The notes: a model not told the origin generated them from the sequence alone. 64,000 nucleotides of DNA from Pseudomonas sp. SORT22 (GCF_018417635.1 NZ_CP071007.1:2666501-2730500), one strand, 5' to 3'; numbered from the stretch's first letter, positions 8,449 to 16,426 are shown. A program made the numbers and translations.

Positions 8449-8898
8449 TTAAGCCAGGGCTTTGACGAACAGCACATCGTTCTCCAGATGAATATGCTGC
8501 AGCAAATCCTCGCGAAATTCCGCCAGCCCACGGTACAGGGTACGCCATGTGTTGCAGGCACCTTCCGGCGCGCTGATGTCGTTGGTCAACAGGCTCAAAC
8601 GCTCCAGCGCCTCACCATGCTGGTCGTGCTCCATGCGCATCACCTGGATCGGCGCACCCGCCTGGCGACCCATGCCCCGTTGCAACATCGGGAACAGCAC
8701 CTGTTCCTCCTTGAGCATGTGCCCTTCAAGTTCCTGCTGCATGTCCTGCAGGTGGTCGGCCAGGCCGTTGGGGCACTGGGCGTGGCCGCCATGGACCTGC
8801 TCGACGCGTCGGGCCAGGCGGATCAGTTCCGGCAGTTGCTCACGGTGACGATCGTGGTAGCGGGTGAGGATATGGGCGATCAGTTCGGTCGGGTTCAT
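8449..8898 (-). CDS. Hemerythrin-like di-iron protein, YtfE/RIC-type without the N-terminal domain
   Basis: A 149-residue protein very similar to the C-terminal two thirds of YtfE (RIC), which repairs nitrosatively damaged Fe-S centres. Shared segments are RYHDRHREQLPELI, HMLKEEQVLFPM and HIHLENDVLF. All presumed di-iron ligands are present: H15, H36, H60, E64, H91, H135 and E139. The ScdA_N/DUF542 domain that normally precedes this part is absent. The start is set at 8898 (MNPTEL). An in-frame ATG at 8949 lies inside the sigma-54 promoter and would add an unrelated 17-residue leader. The gene is divergent from norR and has its own -24/-12 element and three NorR-type sites, so NO induction is likely. 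Confidence 0.85.
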   Translation of the reverse strand: MNPTELIAHILTRYHDRHREQLPELIRLARRVEQVHGGHAQCPNGLADHLQDMQQELEGHMLKEEQVLFPMLQRGMGRQAGAPIQVMRMEHDQHGEALERLSLLTNDISAPEGACNTWRTLYRGLAEFREDLLQHIHLENDVLFVKALA

Positions 8899-8936
8899 CA
8901 GGGGGCCTGCTCTGCTGGCAAAGTGTCCCAGGGTGA

Positions 8937-8953
8937 TTGCATCGCCCATGCCA
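8937..8953 (-). promoter_or_regulatory. Sigma-54 promoter of the hemerythrin gene
   Basis: On the minus strand TGGCATGGGCGATGCAA matches TGGCACG-N4-TTGCA with two mismatches and keeps the invariant GG and GC with a 10-base gap. Transcription would start near 8926, 28 bases before the ATG at 8898. This placement excludes the upstream ATG at 8949 as the translation start. Confidence 0.65.
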
Positions 8954-8993
8954 GCTTTACTTGCCCGAAATCAAGGTCTGGCGCCGGGCTTGT

Positions 8994-9050
8994 GGTGAAA
9001 TCTACCTGCCTGCCTGCGGGTAGCGATAACCATAGAGGGTAGTAACTACC
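8994..9050. promoter_or_regulatory. Three NorR-type sites in the norR / hemerythrin intergenic region
   Basis: Three GT-N7-AC repeats lie in a row: GGTGAAATCTACC (8994-9006), GGTAGCGATAACC (9019-9031) and GGTAGTAACTACC (9038-9050). The last is a perfect palindrome that touches the norR start codon. Three such sites next to a divergent norR gene is the arrangement known for E. coli norR-norVW. They lie about 75-120 bp upstream of the predicted hemerythrin transcription start. They may also autoregulate norR. Binding is inferred. Confidence 0.7.
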
Positions 9051-10571
9051 ATGCTGCGTGAAAGCCTGGCCGCCGACCTGATCGTCGAACTGCCCAATGC
9101 CGTGCGCTTGCAGCGCCTGGTACAAACCCTGCGCGAGTACTTCAACTGCGGCGCGGTCGGCCTGTTGCGCCTGGAGGGCGACAGCCTGCGCCCGCAGGCC
9201 AGCGTCGGGCTGGTCCACGAAGCCCTCGGCCGGCGCTTCGTGATCGCCCGGCATCCGCGCCTGGCAGCGATCATGGCTTCGCGCGAGCCGACCTGGTTCG
9301 AGCCCGACAGCCGCCTGCCGGACCCTTACGATGGCCTGCTCGACAGCGCGCTGCATGAGCCCTTGGCTGTGCACGACTGCATGGGCGTCAGCCTTTACGT
9401 AGAAGGCCAACTGTGGGGTGCGATCACTCTCGATGCGTTGCAGCCGGGGACCTTCGACAGCGCTGCCCGCGATGAACTCAAACGCTGCACCTTGCAGATC
9501 GAAGCGGCCCTGCGGGTCACCCGCATGGAGCAGGAGAACCGCAGCCTGCGCCTGTCACGCAGCGAACCCCAGGACCTGCGTGCGCCGCTGGAAGCGAGCG
9601 AGATTCTTGGCCATAGCCCGGTGCTGCAGCAGTTGCTCAACGAGATCGAACTGCTCGCCGACGCCGAACTGCCGGTGTTGCTGCTGGGCGAGACCGGGGT
9701 CGGCAAGGAGCTGTTCGCCCGCCGCTTGCATGGTTTATCGCGGCGCCGCCACAAGCCGCTGATCCAGGTCAACTGCGCGGCCTTGCCTGAGTCCCTGGCC
9801 GAGAGTGAGCTGTTCGGCCATGTCAAAGGTGCGTTTTCAGGCGCCAGCAGCGACCGCGCCGGGCGCTTCGATGCGGCCAACGGTGGCACGCTGTTTCTTG
9901 ATGAAGTCGGCGAACTGCCGCTGAGCGTGCAGGCCAAGCTGCTGCGCACGTTGCAGAACGGCGAGATCCAGCGCCTGGGCGCCGACAAGCCGCTGCACGT
10001 GGATGTGCGCATCATCGCCGCGACCAACCGGCACTTGCCCGACAGCATCCGCGACGGTCTGTTTCGCGCCGACCTCTACCATCGCCTGTCGGTGTATCCG
10101 CTGCCGATCCCGCCGCTGCGCGAGCGCGGCGACGATGTGTTGATGATTGCCGGGCAGTTCCTTGAGCTCAACCGCACCCGCCTGGGCCTGCGCGGCTTGC
10201 GCCTGTCGCCGGCGGCCGAGCGGGCGCTGCTGGCTTACCACTGGCCGGGCAATGTGCGCGAGCTTGAGCATGTAATCAGCCGCGCCGCGCTCAAGCAACT
10301 GAGCCGCGAGGGCAGCCGCAACCTGATCATTACCCTGGAGCCGCAGGTGCTCGACCTCGACAGTGCGCCGGCTGCCGCGCCAGTGGCAGAGCAGGGGGCA
10401 CCACCGGCGCTGGCGTTCAGTTCCCTGAGCGAAGCCGTCGACGCCTGCCAGCGCCAGGCCATTGCCCAGGCCCTGCGCCTGAGCGGCGACAACTGGGCCA
10501 GCGCCGCGCGGCTGCTGGCGCTCGACCCGAGCAACCTGCACAAACTGGCCAGGCGCTTGCGTCTCAAGTAA
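9051..10571 (+). CDS. norR: NorR/FhpR, NO-sensing sigma-54 activator
   Basis: A 506-residue enhancer-binding protein. The N-terminal GAF domain (about 15-165) keeps the residues expected for the non-heme iron NO sensor, in RLPDPYDGL, HDCMG and TLDALQP. The AAA+ domain has Walker A GETGVGKE at 213-220, the sigma-54 contact loop GAFSGA at 260-265 (consensus GAFTGA, Thr to Ser) and Walker B GGTLFLDEVGE. A Fis-type helix-turn-helix ends the protein. NO binding to the GAF iron relieves repression of the ATPase. Likely targets here are its two neighbours, the hemerythrin gene and nnrS. No clear Shine-Dalgarno is visible before the ATG because a NorR palindrome occupies that position. Confidence 0.93.
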   Translation: MLRESLAADLIVELPNAVRLQRLVQTLREYFNCGAVGLLRLEGDSLRPQASVGLVHEALGRRFVIARHPRLAAIMASREPTWFEPDSRLPDPYDGLLDSALHEPLAVHDCMGVSLYVEGQLWGAITLDALQPGTFDSAARDELKRCTLQIEAALRVTRMEQENRSLRLSRSEPQDLRAPLEASEILGHSPVLQQLLNEIELLADAELPVLLLGETGVGKELFARRLHGLSRRRHKPLIQVNCAALPESLAESELFGHVKGAFSGASSDRAGRFDAANGGTLFLDEVGELPLSVQAKLLRTLQNGEIQRLGADKPLHVDVRIIAATNRHLPDSIRDGLFRADLYHRLSVYPLPIPPLRERGDDVLMIAGQFLELNRTRLGLRGLRLSPAAERALLAYHWPGNVRELEHVISRAALKQLSREGSRNLIITLEPQVLDLDSAPAAAPVAEQGAPPALAFSSLSEAVDACQRQAIAQALRLSGDNWASAARLLALDPSNLHKLARRLRLK

Positions 10572-10582
10572 CGCCGCTGGCG

Positions 10583-10596
10583 TTGATGGCGGTCAA
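10583..10596 (+). promoter_or_regulatory. ANR/DNR box upstream of pdxH
   Basis: TTGATGGCGGTCAA matches TTGAT-N4-ATCAA with a single A-to-G change. A -10-like CAGACT lies at 10619-10624, 22 nt after the box. The pdxH ATG is at 10653. The site follows the norR stop by 11 bp, so it marks a new transcription unit. Confidence 0.7.
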
Positions 10597-10652
10597 GGTG
10601 CGGGCGTGGCGCTGCTTACAGACTGCGCACACCTAACCAGGAGATCATCGCC

Positions 10653-11300
10653 ATGCCGTTGTCCCTTGCCCAGATGCGTCGCAACTACACCCTCGGTGGC
10701 CTGCAGGAAGCCGAAGCGCCGCTGGAGCCTCTGAGCCTCTTTGCCCAGTGGCTGCAACAGGCCCGCGAAACCGAACGCGAGCCGGTGGAGGCCAACAGCA
10801 TGCACCTGGCCACGGTGGACGCCACTGGCCGCCCGCATTGCCGGGTATTGCTGCTCAAGGGCGTTGACGAGCAGGGCTTTACCTTCTTCGGCAACTACCA
10901 GAGTGCCAAGGGCCAGGAACTGGCAGCCAATCCCTATGCGGCGATGACTTTCTTCTGGCCGGGGCTGGAGCGCCAGGTTCGCATTGAAGGGCCGGTGGCG
11001 CGGCTTGACCCGCAGCTGTCCGATGCCTACTTCGATTCGCGCCCCGAAGCCAGCCGCCTGGGCGCCTGGGCGTCGCCGCAAAGCCGGCCGCTGGCCGACC
11101 GCGACGCGCTGCAGGCAATGCTCGCGCAGACCATTCGCCGCTTCGTCGAACAACCCCTGCGCCGCCCCGAGCACTGGGGCGGCTACTGCCTGAAGCCTGA
11201 ACGCATGGAGTTCTGGCAAGGCCGTGCCGACCGCTTGCACGACCGCCTCGACTACCGCCATCAGGGCGGGCAATGGACGCGCCAGCGCCTGGCGCCCTGA
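10653..11300 (+). CDS. pdxH: Pyridoxamine 5'-phosphate oxidase
   Basis: A 215-residue FMN-dependent oxidase of the PdxH family, converting pyridoxamine/pyridoxine 5'-phosphate to pyridoxal 5'-phosphate. Diagnostic segments are RRNYTLGGL near the start, [35 protein letters not shown] and the C-terminal RLHDRLDYR. Its length is normal. AGGAG precedes the ATG. The upstream ANR box is unusual for an O2-consuming enzyme: anaerobic induction suggests either a PLP supply role during the oxygen shift or a paralogue used under microaerobiosis. A second pdxH elsewhere in the genome would support the paralogue view. Confidence 0.9.
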   Translation: MPLSLAQMRRNYTLGGLQEAEAPLEPLSLFAQWLQQARETEREPVEANSMHLATVDATGRPHCRVLLLKGVDEQGFTFFGNYQSAKGQELAANPYAAMTFFWPGLERQVRIEGPVARLDPQLSDAYFDSRPEASRLGAWASPQSRPLADRDALQAMLAQTIRRFVEQPLRRPEHWGGYCLKPERMEFWQGRADRLHDRLDYRHQGGQWTRQRLAP

Positions 11301-11311
11301 GTCCGAAGAGA

Positions 11312-11327
11312 TACCTCCAAGGAGGAA
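11312..11327 (+). promoter_or_regulatory. NarL-like 7-2-7 site upstream of moaB
   Basis: TACCTCCAAGGAGGAA is an inverted heptamer pair with a 2-bp spacer, resembling the NarL 7-2-7 site (TACYYMT-N2-inverse). It deviates at the last base of the first arm and at one base of the second. It lies 63 bp before the moaB ATG. The nitrate-response reading is inferred and is supported by similar sites at dnr and narK1. Confidence 0.5.
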
Positions 11328-11389
11328 TAGGTTCGCCCAGGCTTTAGGTTCAGGCTTGGGCCCATCCCTATCTCACCGGAGCCCAGGCC

Positions 11390-11944
11390 ATGGCCCATCT
11401 GGCGCAACGCACGTTTGAACCCCTGAACATCGCTGTGCTGACCATCAGCGACACGCGCAACTTTGATACCGACAGCTCGGGGCAGACCCTTGTCGACCTG
11501 CTGCAGGCGGCCGGGCATGTGCTGCTTGAGCGCGACCTGGTCAAGGACGATATCTACCAGATCCGCGCCACGCTCTCGCGCTGGATCGCCGACCCCAAGG
11601 TGCAGGTGGTACTGACTACCGGCGGCACCGGCTTTACCGCCCGCGACAACACCCCGCAGGCGGTGCTGCCGTTGCTGGACAAACACGTCGAGGGCTTTGG
11701 CGAGTTGTTCCGCCAGGTGTCGCTGGCCGAAATCGGCATGTCCAGCCTGCAGTCGCGCGCGCTGGCCGGCATGAGCAATGGCGTGCTGGTGTGCTGCGTG
11801 CCGGGCTCGCCCGGCGCCTGTCGCACGGCCTGGACGCAGATTCTCGACAGCCAGCTCGACAGCCGCACCGGTCCGTGCAATTTCGCCCCGCATCTCAAGG
11901 CTCAATCCGAGCAGGCCATCGACGCCTGTGGGACGCGGCCATGA
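11390..11944 (+). CDS. moaB: Molybdopterin adenylyltransferase-type protein MoaB
   Basis: A 184-residue MoaB/MogA-family protein. It has the LTTGGTG motif (about residues 79-85) and the PGSPGA segment (about 141-146) that form the molybdopterin-binding site. The family activates molybdopterin by adenylylation before Mo insertion. The gene overlaps moeA by 4 bp (ATGA), so MoaB and MoeA are translationally coupled for Mo-cofactor maturation. The product would feed NarG, encoded 10 kb downstream. A NarL-like site lies upstream. Confidence 0.93.
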   Translation: MAHLAQRTFEPLNIAVLTISDTRNFDTDSSGQTLVDLLQAAGHVLLERDLVKDDIYQIRATLSRWIADPKVQVVLTTGGTGFTARDNTPQAVLPLLDKHVEGFGELFRQVSLAEIGMSSLQSRALAGMSNGVLVCCVPGSPGACRTAWTQILDSQLDSRTGPCNFAPHLKAQSEQAIDACGTRP

Positions 11945-13176
11945 GCGGGCGCGTGTGCGACAGCGGCAAGTTGATCCCGGTCGACCAGGCCATCCGCCAT
12001 TTGCTCGAACAGGCGCCGCCACCACCGGCGGCGCAGATGGTTTCGCTGGAGCAGGCCCTGGGCCGGGTGCTGGCGGCCGATATCCACGCCCCGCGCAGCC
12101 TGCCGGGCTGGGATAACAGCGCCATGGACGGTTTTGCCTTCAGGGCCGCCGACCTGCCTGCGGCGGGCGGTTGCCTGACCCTGGCCGGGCGCATCGCCGC
12201 CGGCCAGCAGGCCAGTACTGCATTGCAGCCAGGCCAGGCGCTGCGCATCTTTACCGGCGCACCCTTGCCGCCAGGCGCCGACACGGTGGCCCCGCAAGAG
12301 CTGTGCCGGGTTGACGGCGAGCAGGTCTGGCTGCCGGCCGCAAGCCTTGGCGCGCATGTGCGCAAGGCCGGCGAAGAGGTGCGCGAAGGTCATCTGCTGC
12401 TGCAGGCCGGCAAGCGCCTGCGCGCCCAGGAGCTGGGCCTGCTGGCCGCCTCGGGGCTGGCCTGGGTCGAGGTCCATCGGCCCTTGCGCGTCGCTTTGCT
12501 GAGCAGCGGCGACGAACTGCGTGAACCCGGCCAGCCGCTGGCCCCGGGGCAGATCTACAACAGCAACCGCTATTGCCTGACGGCCCTGTTGCAAGGCTGG
12601 GGCGTGGAGGTGCATGACTACGGGGTGATGGCCGATGAGCTGGCGGCCAGCAAGCACGCGCTGAACCTGGCGGCGGCCGAGTGCGACCTGCTGCTGACTT
12701 CTGGCGGCGTGTCAGTGGGCGAGGAAGATCACCTCAAGCAAGCCATCCAGGCGCTGGGCCGTGTCGATTTCTGGCGCCTGGCGATCCAGCCGGGCAAGCC
12801 CCTGGCCTTTGGCGAGGTGGCGGGGCGGCCGTGGATCGGCATGCCGGGCAACCCGGCCGCGGCGCTGATCACCGCGCTGGTGGTGGTAAGGCCCTTGCTG
12901 CTGCGCGCCCAGGGCGTGCGTGACGTGCTGCCACAGCCCGTGGCGCTGCCGGCCGGTTTTGACTGGCTGCAGCGTAACAAGCGCCGCCAGTACCTGCGGG
13001 CGCGCTTGTTGCCCGAGGCCAACGGCCAGTCCAGCGTGCAACTGCACCCGCAGCAAAGTTCGGCGATGCTCAGCGCCGCCTGCTGGGCCGACGGCCTGGC
13101 GCTGGTGGAGTGCGAGCAACAGGTGCACAAACACGACAGCGTACAGTTTTTGTCATTTGCCGAGCTGATGCAGTGA
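11941..13176 (+). CDS. moeA: Molybdopterin molybdenumtransferase MoeA
   Basis: A 411-residue MoeA that ligates molybdate to adenylylated molybdopterin. Visible landmarks are PGWDNSAMDGFAF (about residues 57-69), RIFTGAPLPPGADTV, LSSGDELREPG, the LLTSGGVSVGEEDH motif, and IGMPGNPAAAL. The start at 11941 is chosen because its ATG overlaps the moaB stop codon (ATGA) and gives the normal family length; longer in-frame extensions run into moaB. An ANR box for the next operon begins 7 bp after its stop. Confidence 0.95.
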   Translation: MSGRVCDSGKLIPVDQAIRHLLEQAPPPPAAQMVSLEQALGRVLAADIHAPRSLPGWDNSAMDGFAFRAADLPAAGGCLTLAGRIAAGQQASTALQPGQALRIFTGAPLPPGADTVAPQELCRVDGEQVWLPAASLGAHVRKAGEEVREGHLLLQAGKRLRAQELGLLAASGLAWVEVHRPLRVALLSSGDELREPGQPLAPGQIYNSNRYCLTALLQGWGVEVHDYGVMADELAASKHALNLAAAECDLLLTSGGVSVGEEDHLKQAIQALGRVDFWRLAIQPGKPLAFGEVAGRPWIGMPGNPAAALITALVVVRPLLLRAQGVRDVLPQPVALPAGFDWLQRNKRRQYLRARLLPEANGQSSVQLHPQQSSAMLSAACWADGLALVECEQQVHKHDSVQFLSFAELMQ

Positions 13177-13182
13177 GTGGCC

Positions 13183-13196
13183 TTGATTGCCGTCAA
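13183..13196 (+). promoter_or_regulatory. ANR/DNR box upstream of ubiU
   Basis: TTGATTGCCGTCAA, one mismatch from TTGAT-N4-ATCAA. TAGACT at 13218-13223 is a convincing -10 element 21 nt downstream, and the resulting start near 13230 puts the box at about -41.5. The ubiU ATG is at 13304. Confidence 0.75.
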
Positions 13197-13303
13197 GGTT
13201 CTGCTGGAGGCGCTGGCTAGACTGGCAGCGCTTTTTCCAGTGCTCCGGGCCTGTGTCAACCGCGCAGGCCAGTGGAGATAGGTTTCTTTGATGAGGAAAA
13301 CCC

Positions 13304-14299
13304 ATGCAACTGGTCTGCCCGGCAGGCAACCTGCCTGCGCTCAAAGCCGCGGTGCGCCAAGGCGCCGATGCGGTGTATGTCGGCTTTCGCGATGACACCA
13401 ACGCCCGCCATTTCGCCGGCCTGAACATGGACGACAAGCAGTTCGACGCCGCCGTCGGCCATATCCGCCAGCACAATCGCAAGCTCTATGTCGCGGTCAA
13501 CACCTACCCGCAACCGCTGGGTTGGGAGCGCTGGCAGCGGGCGGTGGACCGCGCCGCCGACCATGGTGTCGATGCCCTGATCGCCGCCGACCCGGGGGTG
13601 CTCGGCTACGCCGCCGAGCGCCACCCGCAGCTGAACCTGCACCTCTCGGTCCAGGGCTCGGCCACCAACGCCAGCGCCCTGGCTTTCTACGCCCGGCACT
13701 ACAACATTCGCCGCGCCGTGCTGCCGCGGGTGCTGTCGCTGGCCCAGGTGCGTCAGGTCGCTGCCAGCACCACGGTACCGATCGAGGTGTTCGCCTTCGG
13801 CAGCCTGTGCATCATGGCCGAAGGGCGCTGCCACCTGTCCTCGTACATCACCGGCGAGTCGCCGAACCTGTGCGGCGTGTGTTCGCCGGCCAAGGCGGTG
13901 CGCTGGAGCGAAGATGCCGATGGCCTCAGCGCGCGCCTGAGCGAGGTGCTGATCGACCGCTATCAAGCTGACGAACCCGCCGGCTACCCGACCTTGTGCA
14001 AGGGCCGCTTTATGGTCGGCGGCAAGCGCTTCCACGCCCTGGAAGAGCCCACCAGCCTCGACACCCTCGACCTGCTGCCAGAGCTCGCCGCCATGGGCGT
14101 CGAGGCGGTCAAGATCGAAGGCCGTCAGCGCAGCCCGGCGTATGTCGAGCAGGTCACCCAGGTCTGGCGCGCCGCGCTCGACGCCCACCGCCTGGCGCCG
14201 CAACGCTTCACGGTCAAGGCGCAGTGGCGCCAGGTGCTGGCCGGTTTGTCCGAAGGCAGCCAGACCACCCTGGGTGCTTACCATCGATCATGGCAATGA
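13304..14299 (+). CDS. ubiU: O2-independent ubiquinone hydroxylation protein UbiU (peptidase U32 family)
   Basis: A 331-residue U32-family protein. The 4Fe-4S ligands fall at C169, C176, C193 and C232, the positions I recall for E. coli UbiU, in the segments FGSLCIMAEGRCHLSSY, CGVC and TLCKGRF. UbiU and UbiV form a heterodimer that hydroxylates ubiquinone precursors without oxygen, taking the oxygen atom from prephenate. The pathway is needed for anaerobic quinone supply and hence nitrate respiration. An ANR box lies upstream, and ubiV and ubiT follow in one operon. Confidence 0.95.
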   Translation: MQLVCPAGNLPALKAAVRQGADAVYVGFRDDTNARHFAGLNMDDKQFDAAVGHIRQHNRKLYVAVNTYPQPLGWERWQRAVDRAADHGVDALIAADPGVLGYAAERHPQLNLHLSVQGSATNASALAFYARHYNIRRAVLPRVLSLAQVRQVAASTTVPIEVFAFGSLCIMAEGRCHLSSYITGESPNLCGVCSPAKAVRWSEDADGLSARLSEVLIDRYQADEPAGYPTLCKGRFMVGGKRFHALEEPTSLDTLDLLPELAAMGVEAVKIEGRQRSPAYVEQVTQVWRAALDAHRLAPQRFTVKAQWRQVLAGLSEGSQTTLGAYHRSWQ

Positions 14300-14309
14300 G
14301 GGACTGCAC

Positions 14310-15200
14310 ATGAAGCTCAGCCTGGGACCCGTGTTGTACTACTGGGACAAGGAACAATTGGGGCGTTTCTACAGCGAAATGTCGGCTTTGCCCCTGGATG
14401 TGATTTACCTGGGGGAAACCGTCTGCTCGAAACGCCGGGCGATGAACCTCGACCACTGGCTGGGCCTGGGCCGCGAGCTACAGGCCTGCAGCCCGGCGCA
14501 GATCGTGCTGTCGGGCCTGACCCTGATCGAAGCTGCGTCCGAGCTCTCCAGCCTGCGCCGCCTGTGCGATAACGGCGAGTTGCTGGTGGAGGCCAACGAC
14601 ATGGGCGCGGTGCAGTACCTGGCCGAGCGCAAGCTGCCGTTCGTGGCCGGGCCGGCGCTGAACCTTTACAACGGCCATGCCCTGGCCAAGCTGCTCGAGT
14701 GCGGGATGATCCGCTGGGTGCCGCCGGTGGAGTGCTCGGCGGCACTGATTCGCGCGGTGCTCGACCAGGCCGTTGAACTGGGCCGTGAACTGCCCGAGGT
14801 CGAGGTCTTTGCCTATGGCCACCTGCCGCTGGCCTATTCGGCGCGCTGCTTTACCGCGCGGGCGGAAAACCGGCCCAAGGATGACTGCCAGTTCTGTTGC
14901 ATCAACTACCCCGATGGCCTGGCCCTGAGCAGCCAGGAAGGCCAGGCGCTGTTCACTCTCAACGGCATCCAGACCATGTCCGCCGAAGTCACCAACCTGC
15001 TGGCCGACTATGCCGGGTTGCAAGCCTGCGGCGCCGACCTGCTGCGCCTGAGCCCGCGCGCCCAGGGCATGTCCGAGGTGATCGAGGCCTTTGCCCGGGT
15101 GCGCCAGGGCGAGGCGCCGCCGCTCTGTGTCGACGGCTGCAACGGCTACTGGCATGGCCAGGCGGGCATGTTGCGGGTCGAGGAGGTTGGCCTGTGCTGA
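14310..15200 (+). CDS. ubiV: O2-independent ubiquinone hydroxylation protein UbiV
   Basis: A 296-residue U32-family partner of UbiU. Four cluster-ligand cysteines are visible at C39 (ETVCSKR), C180, C193 and C197 (the last two in DDCQFCC), the positions I recall for E. coli UbiV. The start at 14310 gives MKLSLGPVLYYW and lies 10 bp after the ubiU stop; a longer frame would read back into ubiU. Its stop overlaps the ubiT start by 7 bp. Confidence 0.95.
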   Translation: MKLSLGPVLYYWDKEQLGRFYSEMSALPLDVIYLGETVCSKRRAMNLDHWLGLGRELQACSPAQIVLSGLTLIEAASELSSLRRLCDNGELLVEANDMGAVQYLAERKLPFVAGPALNLYNGHALAKLLECGMIRWVPPVECSAALIRAVLDQAVELGRELPEVEVFAYGHLPLAYSARCFTARAENRPKDDCQFCCINYPDGLALSSQEGQALFTLNGIQTMSAEVTNLLADYAGLQACGADLLRLSPRAQGMSEVIEAFARVRQGEAPPLCVDGCNGYWHGQAGMLRVEEVGLC

Positions 15201-15688
15201 ACCGTACGCAATGGCTGCTCAAAGGCGCCGACAAGGTCCTGCCCTTGGTGCGCAAGGTGCCCTTTGTGATCCAGCGCGTGGCCTTGCAGCAGGCGCTCAA
15301 CCGCTGCCTGGCCGAGCCCTTGCGCGACGGCGAGTTCGACCTGTTGCGCGGGCGCTGGCTGTGCCTGCGCATCCCTGACCTGGACCTGACCTGGTACCTG
15401 ACCCGCAACCGCGAGGGCCTGCAGATCGCCGAGCGGGCCAGGGCCGATGTGACCATTCGTGGCAACTGGCGCGAGTTCCTGTTGCTGGCCAGCCGGCAGG
15501 AAGACCCGGACACCCTGTTCTTTCGCCGCCGCCTGGTGATCGAGGGCGACACCGAGCTGGGCCTGACCCTGAAAAACCTGATCGACAGCCTCGACCCCGA
15601 GGTGCTGCCGGTGTGGTTGTGGCGCAACCTGGAACGCGCCGGCAAGGGCCTGGCGGCAAGCTCTGGGCAGCGCCGGCGCGCGGGCTAG
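15194..15688 (+). CDS. ubiT: Ubiquinone biosynthesis accessory factor UbiT (SCP2 domain)
   Basis: A 164-residue SCP2-type lipid-binding protein that presents the hydrophobic quinone precursors to UbiU-UbiV. Typical segments are LRIPDLDLTWYLT, ADVTIRGNWREFLLLA and DPDTLFFRRRLVIEGDTELGL. The start is a GTG at 15194 that overlaps the ubiV stop by 7 bp and follows GAGGAGG at 15179-15185. The gene completes the ubiUVT operon. Its TAG stop shares a CTAG palindrome with the stop of the convergent dnr gene. Confidence 0.92.
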   Translation: MLNRTQWLLKGADKVLPLVRKVPFVIQRVALQQALNRCLAEPLRDGEFDLLRGRWLCLRIPDLDLTWYLTRNREGLQIAERARADVTIRGNWREFLLLASRQEDPDTLFFRRRLVIEGDTELGLTLKNLIDSLDPEVLPVWLWRNLERAGKGLAASSGQRRRAG

Positions 15689-16362
15689 CCCGTGTAGCCG
15701 GCCAGATCATCGGTGTTGAGGATCTGGATGCTGCGCCGCTCCATGGCGATCAGGCCGCGTTCCACCAGGCGGTGCAGGGTGCGCGAAAAGGTCTCCGGCT
15801 GGATCCCCAGCTTGGAGGCCACCAGGCGCTTGGACACTTGCAACTCGAGCCGGCCGCTGTCCGGGTCGCACTCCTGCAGCAAAAAATTGATCACCCGCCG
15901 GCTGGCGCTGGCCGAGGTCAGGGTGTCGATGTCCTTGAGGCGCTGATGCAGGTGGATGCTCATGCTCGCCAGAATCGCCAGGCACACCTGCGGCTGGTCT
16001 TCCAGGGCATTGCGGTAGTGGCCGCCGTCGATGCTGATCAGCAGGCAATCCTTGAGCGCTGTGGCCGTCACCGGGTAGCTGCGCGCCTGGCTGAACAGCA
16101 GCGCCTCGGCAAAGGTCTGGCCCGGCTGGATGATCTCCACCAGGTGCTCCTGGCCCTCGGCGCTGAGCCGGTACAGCTTGATCTGGCCGCTGACCAGCAA
16201 GAAGAAGCGCTTGGCCGGGTCGCCCTGGTGCATGAGCGTGTCATGACAGCCCAGGCGCCGGAGCATGGCCAGGCTGCAGACGGCTTCGAAGACTTTCTCC
16301 GGCAGTTGGCTGAACAGGTGATGGCGACGTAAAAGCAGAACGCTAGAAGGGTGGGTCAGCAT
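15685..16362 (-). CDS. dnr: DNR, CRP/FNR-family NO-responsive regulator
   Basis: A 225-residue CRP/FNR-family activator. It has an N-terminal cyclic-nucleotide-binding-like fold (about 20-130) and a C-terminal winged helix with QPETFSRTLHRL, whose ExxSR residues read FNR/ANR-type boxes. It has no N-terminal cysteine cluster, so it is DNR-like (heme/NO sensing) rather than ANR-like (Fe-S/O2 sensing). In P. aeruginosa DNR controls denitrification genes under ANR and NarL. GGAGGT precedes the ATG. It lies 89 bp downstream of narL with a NarL-like site in the gap. The targets in this window are the TTGAT-N4-RTCAA boxes, shared with ANR. Confidence 0.92.
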   Translation of the reverse strand: MLTHPSSVLLLRRHHLFSQLPEKVFEAVCSLAMLRRLGCHDTLMHQGDPAKRFFLLVSGQIKLYRLSAEGQEHLVEIIQPGQTFAEALLFSQARSYPVTATALKDCLLISIDGGHYRNALEDQPQVCLAILASMSIHLHQRLKDIDTLTSASASRRVINFLLQECDPDSGRLELQVSKRLVASKLGIQPETFSRTLHRLVERGLIAMERRSIQILNTDDLAGYTG

Positions 16363-16426
16363 GGCGTACCTCCGCTGACGCCTATGGTAGAACCCGTGGC
16401 GCCGGCGGCCTATGCCTCTGCCGGTC

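Noticed and set aside
8899..8949. N-terminal extension of the hemerythrin protein from the ATG at 8949
   Set aside because: It overlaps the sigma-54 promoter and adds residues without similarity to YtfE.
16367..16373. TACCTCC heptamer directly before dnr as a NarL site
   Set aside because: On the coding strand it reads GGAGGTA at normal distance from the ATG, so it is the dnr ribosome-binding site.
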